Source: Macrotrachela quadricornifera
Lineage: Eukaryota; Rotifera; Eurotatoria; Philodinida; Philodinidae
DNA: 64,000 nt
Direction of reading: 5' to 3'
NCBI GenBank assembly: GCA_022393335.1
Contig: JAJEKB010021111.1
Span: forward strand, 1,350,254-1,414,253
Shown here one piece after another: positions 58,902-64,000 of the stretch. The notes below the pieces were generated by a model, which ran no database searches, had not been told where the DNA came from, and saw nothing but the letters and a program-made list of their open reading frames with translations. Positions within the stretch are counted from its first letter, which is position 1. Each line of letters begins with the position of its first letter. The position numbers were made by a program, and so were the translations under genes.

Positions 58902-61900
58902 ATGCTATTCAATGGTTTTATTTTGTTTATTTTATTGTGCAATCTCTTCTCGCTCGATATATTCGGTAAGAAAATAAAGTATTATTACTCAAACTCAGTA
59001 TATATTTACATTAGTTTATTTAACATTCAATTTTCACATTAGTCATCTGTATATATATATATATATTCTAATGCATACTGCTTTGGTCACTATCGAAATT
59101 GTCAATGTTGGATATTTGAGCCTTGACAAACTCTAACATCCTCAAAATTTTTCCATTCGACAAGAAGTTCTGATGTTAATTCTTTTTAAATCTATATAGC
59201 TTAGAATTTTGCATAATCTACTCTATTCGACCACTTTCTTTGAACATAAAACCTATATAAAAAAGTTATATGTGAACATTGATTTAAAATAAAGGTTTTG
59301 TTTTTAAGAAAAATATCTTTTTATCCATATAGTCGAGAATTACGGAAACGTGTGTGAAGAATAAAATTTACTTAGTGTCAGGGACATAGTAAACCCACAC
59401 AAGTAGTTTTAACTTTCACTGTTCAAGCTTTTGTAATAAGAAAGTCTGCAACGAACGTATTTGTGTTGATACTTTTATAGATAGAAACATTCACTAAATG
59501 TTTTTTTTTTCTCTGTTAGGAATATCTTGGGCAACACAAGCACAGAACAGCAACAGTTTCAAGAAGATAAATTTTATCAACACTACCATTTATCCAGGAA
59601 ATTCACCCACCACTTTTAAATTTCCACGTGTATACAAGAATGTGTTGGCTGTGACATTCGAATGCCAATCTGGAGGAAATCCGTCGAATAAGAATCTGAT
59701 CTTTTATGCACATGCACGTTTCATTTTCAAACGAGCAGATGGAACGGAAAGTGGCACTTTTGAATCGATCTTCAGCTCTTCAGATTACTCAATGAAAACT
59801 TGGAAAAGTCCCGACAATAAAAGTATCGAGATCGGTCAATTAGCTATTATCACTTACTGGAATACTGTTACCTGTCGGAATCTGACAATTCCCAACCGTA
59901 CGTAATAAAAGGAAGTGCAAAATATATGGCATTAACATGAACAGATTATATATGTACAAATCTCTCTCATTGTGTGGGTAGAAATGAAGACAAATATTAT
60001 GCAGTTTAGGAAAAATCTTGTAGAATTTTTTGAACTGTGTTCATCGTTTTAGCGTTTAGATTATTTTTTATTTCTGAGTCTTTCCAAGCCATCTGATCCT
60101 AATCTTTGAAAGTTATTGATTAGAAAGATGTTGAGTGATAGAAGCGTAATTTGACGATTATCGATAGATAGTTCGAGAACTAGCATTTTGGAAAATCATC
60201 AATTGGTAGATATATGGATTAATCGGCATGAAATTTCCCCGATTTTCTTTCCTCTCATGCTCAGTAAGAACATTTTTATTGGAATCTTTTGACCTGGTTT
60301 CCTACAGCATTATACCGTATTATTACTTGAGTAGATAGTTGTATCGTGTTAAAGGAATAAGATGAATTTCGATCACAAAACTAAATAATTGTTTTTTTAA
60401 GAACAAATAAAAATGTCACCATTTTTTCAATCAACGATACATAAGACTAAGTATGTGAAACATATAATATCGTTTGCATAAAAAAACATTCTTTTTATTT
60501 CAATGTTGGCTTGTGAATCATTAAATGGTCTAGCATGAAAAGCCTTGTATTCAGCTTAGCTATGGAATGAACTTTTCCTAAATGTTCGCTATCCCTCGTG
60601 AAAAATTTATCTTTATAATCCTACAATTTTTTTTTTCTATATAAGGATTCTCTTTCTGCACTTACTGATCAACGAAATGGCACGATAAGATTTCAGTACT
60701 TTGATGTAATTCGAAAAAACCCGCTATGAAAGTTTATCTTATCTCTTTCGACGTAGGTTTTTCAAATAAATATCCTTCCGATGGTCGCCAATGTCGATTT
60801 GGCTAAGAGTCCTTTCGGAAGATCGCATTAAATTTATATAAAATTTTGATGATGTGTCTCAGTCTTGCTCATGCTTCTTCTTGTCTTTGAATTTTGTCTG
60901 TCCAATAAGCATGTAGAAATGAGTGGAAATGAACCCTTTGTCCGTTGTTTTTGATAGGACTTCCAATGAAAACTCCGTTAATGCTTCCATGATCGAACAT
61001 TGTAATGGACTGATGAAAGATCTAGAATTCGGAGAACTCTGTAGTTCACAATGCAAGCAGAATAAAAATCTACAAAGTAAATTAAGTCTCTTGATTACTC
61101 AGCCATAATTTATACTCTAAAAAGAACATTCAACTGAGCCATCCAGTGTCCGCTGGTGTCCATGGAGGGATCGAAGTTTTACGCGACGATTATTTCAAAA
61201 CGGTTCAGGGACCATCGCCATCACGCAACGACATGTTCTTCCTTTCGAACTGATTTTCTCGTCAGGCAAGAAGCACTCAGATAGCAGTTATGTACTACGA
61301 GTGGTCGTTAATAGTAGTGGTGTAGCCTTCTATCGTTCCTCAACTTGTCTCAATGGACTAACCAATGTGAATAGAGAACTGAGCTTTTCGCGTAATTATT
61401 CTTCGTCGGATGGTAGACCACCTACCCACTGGCTCAGTCTCGATTACGAAAATCATCGACTCAAGTATGGCCAGGGTGAATTACGGGATGCCCACTCCAA
61501 ACTATCAGTGAAAATGGAGGAGGACGTCGATAAAGTAGAAATGAAGAATTTAAACTTCGTTCAACTGAAGTTAAATGGTAGCATAGACTTTGACGAACTA
61601 GCTAATTATAGAGACTCAATCGACATTTACATTCGCCGTGATCCTGTGGTACACGAACCCACTCTCATCATTAGTAAACACAATGATGTTGACCGTATCG
61701 TAGTCAATCCAACGTCCTGGATGTATGATACGCAACGTAATGGTTGGAACAAACATAGCTACTCAGCCGACTATAGTTGGTCCGATGCGAAGCACTCTTC
61801 GAGTAGGTGTATTTGAAAACTATCAAGTTTTTGAACTGTATTTTAGTTATCAATGAAATTTTTGAGACTGAGGAGTAAAGTCACAATTATTTGATAGTAA

Positions 61901-63263
61901 TATTGTCAGTTGCCAACGATAGCACAAATAAATTCATTTTCGAGAACACATGCTATAGGTTTCGATCACTTCCAACGAAATGTCTGTCCTTAGATTCAAG
62001 GCAACTCGAAACTAGAGTCTGCGAGTTTCAATCAAATGTGGGACGTTTTTTTTTTGTAGCTTCTTGTCGAAGGTCAGGCAGATAACGTGGATACACAGTT
62101 AGTACAAATAATCTAAATTTCATATGAGTTGTGGTTAGCGATAACGAGGGATTCGCTGAAGTAATAATAAGGATGAGGAGTATGAAAGTACGATAGTTTT
62201 ACTCAAGATTGAAAACTGAAATTTTGCTTTTTTTCTTCGCAAATCATTGATAAAAAAATTCTGTCGCATCGAAGAGAAGAAACGGTATGTAATATTGGTC
62301 ATACTAAATGAGAAGTAAGGATATGTTTATAATTTGAGCTCGGAGATGTTTGAAATGGGAGTTCCGAAGGGTATCGATCCATGGAAAACCGAGAATTCTG
62401 TTTTAGTAGAAAGGTCAAGTTTAATTGTGGTTTATTTCAGATGGTGGCACTAGGTTTCATCTCGGGCCGCAATCTGTTCAAACTATGGGCGAAAGTGGTA
62501 GCGACGATGAGTTTCGTTCCCAGTCGACATATATTCAGACTATGGCCAGATCAGTGGTAGCGAAGAAGAATCATACGATGTCGATCCATCCACATCATTC
62601 ATTGAACTCTCTAAACTGCCAATTCCAAATCAACAGCTTTATCATGATGTAGTTGATTGGCAGTTCGACGATGCCAATTTCCCTAACTATATAAGTGCTA
62701 TCGAGGAAAGCATCTCGAATCCGACAGGTTGGTGTTATCAAAAACTTGCTAATAAGACGAATAAATTTGGCGTACCCATCAAGATGGAAACTGCCTCTTT
62801 ACATATAAATATGGGTGTTGTGGAGGATCTTTCGCCAGGTATCTCATGGATGATTGAGATTTGGCCGGCAGGTCACTACTCACCGATTCATGCGTACTCA
62901 AACTTGTACGGAATGACTCGTGTGCTTTATGGGCAACTCAATTTGACATTGTATGCAACGTTCAACCTTAACGACCATCCTGCAACTCCTTTCTCTGAGA
63001 AAATAGTCAAAAAAGACCAATTTTTTTGGCTCATACCTGGTCTGAATGAAATTCGGAAGATTAATAATCCAACAGAAAATGTTACTATCATCATTCAGGC
63101 CTACCAATATGGATTGGAAGATCGTGGACAATCTGAATATTTTGACTACATCGACAATAATGGCACAAGTATTGCCCGCTATTTTCCATCGTCCGATGCA
63201 GACTATGACGACTTCAAGCAGACCATGCGCAATGAATGGATGCTCAATGCACATCGACTATGA
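58902..63263 (+). CDS. Secreted protein with C-terminal cupin domain, five exons
   Basis: Proposed exons 58902-58965, 59520-59901, 60958-61076, 61125-61802 and 62524-63263 splice with consistent phases to about 660 residues without a stop. Exon 1 is a signal peptide (MLFNGFILFILLCNLF). Exons 2-4 encode an unrecognised region rich in beta-type sequence (TTIYPGNSPTTFKFPRVYKN; FELIFSSGKKHSDSSYVLRV). After an acidic linker (ISGSEEESYD), exon 5 holds a cupin-like domain: SWMIEIWPAGHYSPIHAYSN, YGMTRVLYGQLNLTLY, FFWLIPGLNEIRKI. Only some metal His residues of the cupin motif (GHYSPIH) are evident. The last acceptor is uncertain: an alternative at 62441 leads to a frame break. Intron sizes (554, 1056, 48 and 721 bp) are larger than elsewhere. 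Confidence 0.5.
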
Positions 63264-63593
63264 CTGTTTTGTGTACACTTTCACAGTTCATTTCACCCTT
63301 TTAAATAGACGTTGTTCAGATAGAAGATCCTTCTGAGCAACTGAAATGCTCTGCCATAGTCAGTAGATTCAATGATATTCTAGATTGATCATACCCCTAA
63401 TATTTAAGTATAATCCTATGATCAAACCATGTTCTGATGCTTGATCAGGAATATTCTCTCTTCCTTTTCCGGAGTGTTTTAAAAGCATCTCAACAAAAAA
63501 TAGTGAAACTTTCAGAACAGATTGATATCATATGACAGAACGAACTATTATTGTTTCATTTTACAGATAATAGATTCTAGTTTATTTTTTTAC
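63264..63593. other. Spacer between cupin and DED-like genes
   Basis: 330 bp without a gene. TTTTACAG at about 63560-63567 could be an acceptor for an upstream non-coding exon of the next gene. Confidence 0.3.
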
Positions 63594-63872
63594 ATGGTCG
63601 ACGTTTCAATGGATGAACAAATGGATTTTCGATCTCTCTTACTGAAACTTCAAGATCGTCTCTCGGAAGGAGACCGTCGCCGTCTTCATTTTCTTTTGGG
63701 TGATGTTATTCCTCGACAGTTACGAAACGATCCTTCAATCGGTGGCACTCTGGAATTACTCGAAATGCTCTTTGATCAAGCCAAGATCAATGAGCAAGAA
63801 TTTGGCTATCTAATACGGGTATTTAGAGAAATTGGCTGCTTCGATATCGCCAAACGACTGGAAAGTTCGTAG
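63594..63872 (+). CDS. Small death-effector-domain-like protein
   Basis: 92 residues from MVDVSMDEQMDFRSLLLKLQ. The pattern FRSLLLKLQDRLSEGDRRRL, HFLLGDVIPRQL, then LELLEMLFDQAKINE and GYLIRVFREIGCFDIAKRL follows the six-helix death-effector fold (helix 2 with LHFLL, helix 6 with the degenerate R-x-DL). DEDs assemble caspase and FADD complexes in cell death or immune signalling. Here the domain stands alone with no catalytic partner, unless more exons exist. The start could be earlier, because the frame is open to 63522, but this Met fits the domain edge best. Confidence 0.5.
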   Translation: MVDVSMDEQMDFRSLLLKLQDRLSEGDRRRLHFLLGDVIPRQLRNDPSIGGTLELLEMLFDQAKINEQEFGYLIRVFREIGCFDIAKRLESS

Positions 63873-63873
63873 T

Positions 63874-64000
63874 AGGGATGCAACGGTGACGATCAATAAT
63901 CGGTTAACCGTAGACGATTAATCGGTCATAAACGGTAACCGATCAAACCGATCAACCGATCAACCGGTAACCGATCAAACCGATTAACCGATCAACGAGT
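63874..64000. mobile_element. hAT-type MITE, cut by the window end
   Basis: It begins TAGGGATGCAACGGTGACGA immediately after the DED-like stop codon, an end style seen in some hAT MITEs. It runs into CCGATCAACCGATCAA repeats with CGGTTAACCG palindromes to the edge. The far end is outside the window, so the family and any duplication cannot be confirmed. Confidence 0.45.

Overview
The window looks like animal nuclear DNA, most likely from a bdelloid rotifer. This is inferred from gene content and no search was run. The DNA is AT-rich. Genes mostly have short GT-AG introns of 44 to 110 bp. There are several ART-TPR relatives, genes of bacterial or fungal look (isocitrate lyase, PrpD, a DUF1295-type reductase), and many decayed transposons and pseudogenes. 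No tRNA, rRNA or CRISPR array was seen.

Layout. 0-7 kb: a hAT/ZMYM-type transposase fossil, a steroid-reductase-like membrane enzyme, a retroelement-like remnant ending in a hammerhead-ribozyme-like motif, a hAT-type MITE and a broken AlkB-like dioxygenase. 7-14 kb: gene-poor DNA with a second MITE copy, a 34-bp minisatellite array split by a 953-bp insertion, and a long inverted repeat. 14.6-21.4 kb: an ART-TPR gene whose two exons are separated by a 4.6-kb intron full of Helitron-like ends and minisatellites. 23.2-28.2 kb: isocitrate lyase followed by PrpD on the same strand, a plausible glyoxylate/methylcitrate pair. 28.9-35.3 kb: a small CUB-like secreted protein, a perforin-like MACPF/EGF protein, a piggyBac fossil and a six-exon carboxylesterase. 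35.3-41.4 kb: a third MITE copy, Helitron-like ends, two long inverted repeats, and an LRR gene with three in-frame stops. 42-47 kb: an LCM-type methyltransferase and a 13-exon TMEM62-like gene. 47-51 kb: a MULE transposon with TIRs, then a transposase-like remnant that runs in compatible phase into a 5'-truncated ART-TPR gene. 51-58.9 kb: repeats, a SKP1 exon fossil and a TPR fossil. 58.9-63.9 kb: a secreted cupin protein in five exons, a small DED-like protein, and a MITE cut by the window edge.

The protein genes are mostly unrelated neighbours. The exception is isocitrate lyase plus PrpD, which fit one pathway. What unifies the window is repeated invasion by non-autonomous elements. Several insertions can be dated relative to one another: a MITE inside a repeat whose empty paralogue lies 29 kb away, an element inside a minisatellite, and a fold-back element inside a Helitron-like end.
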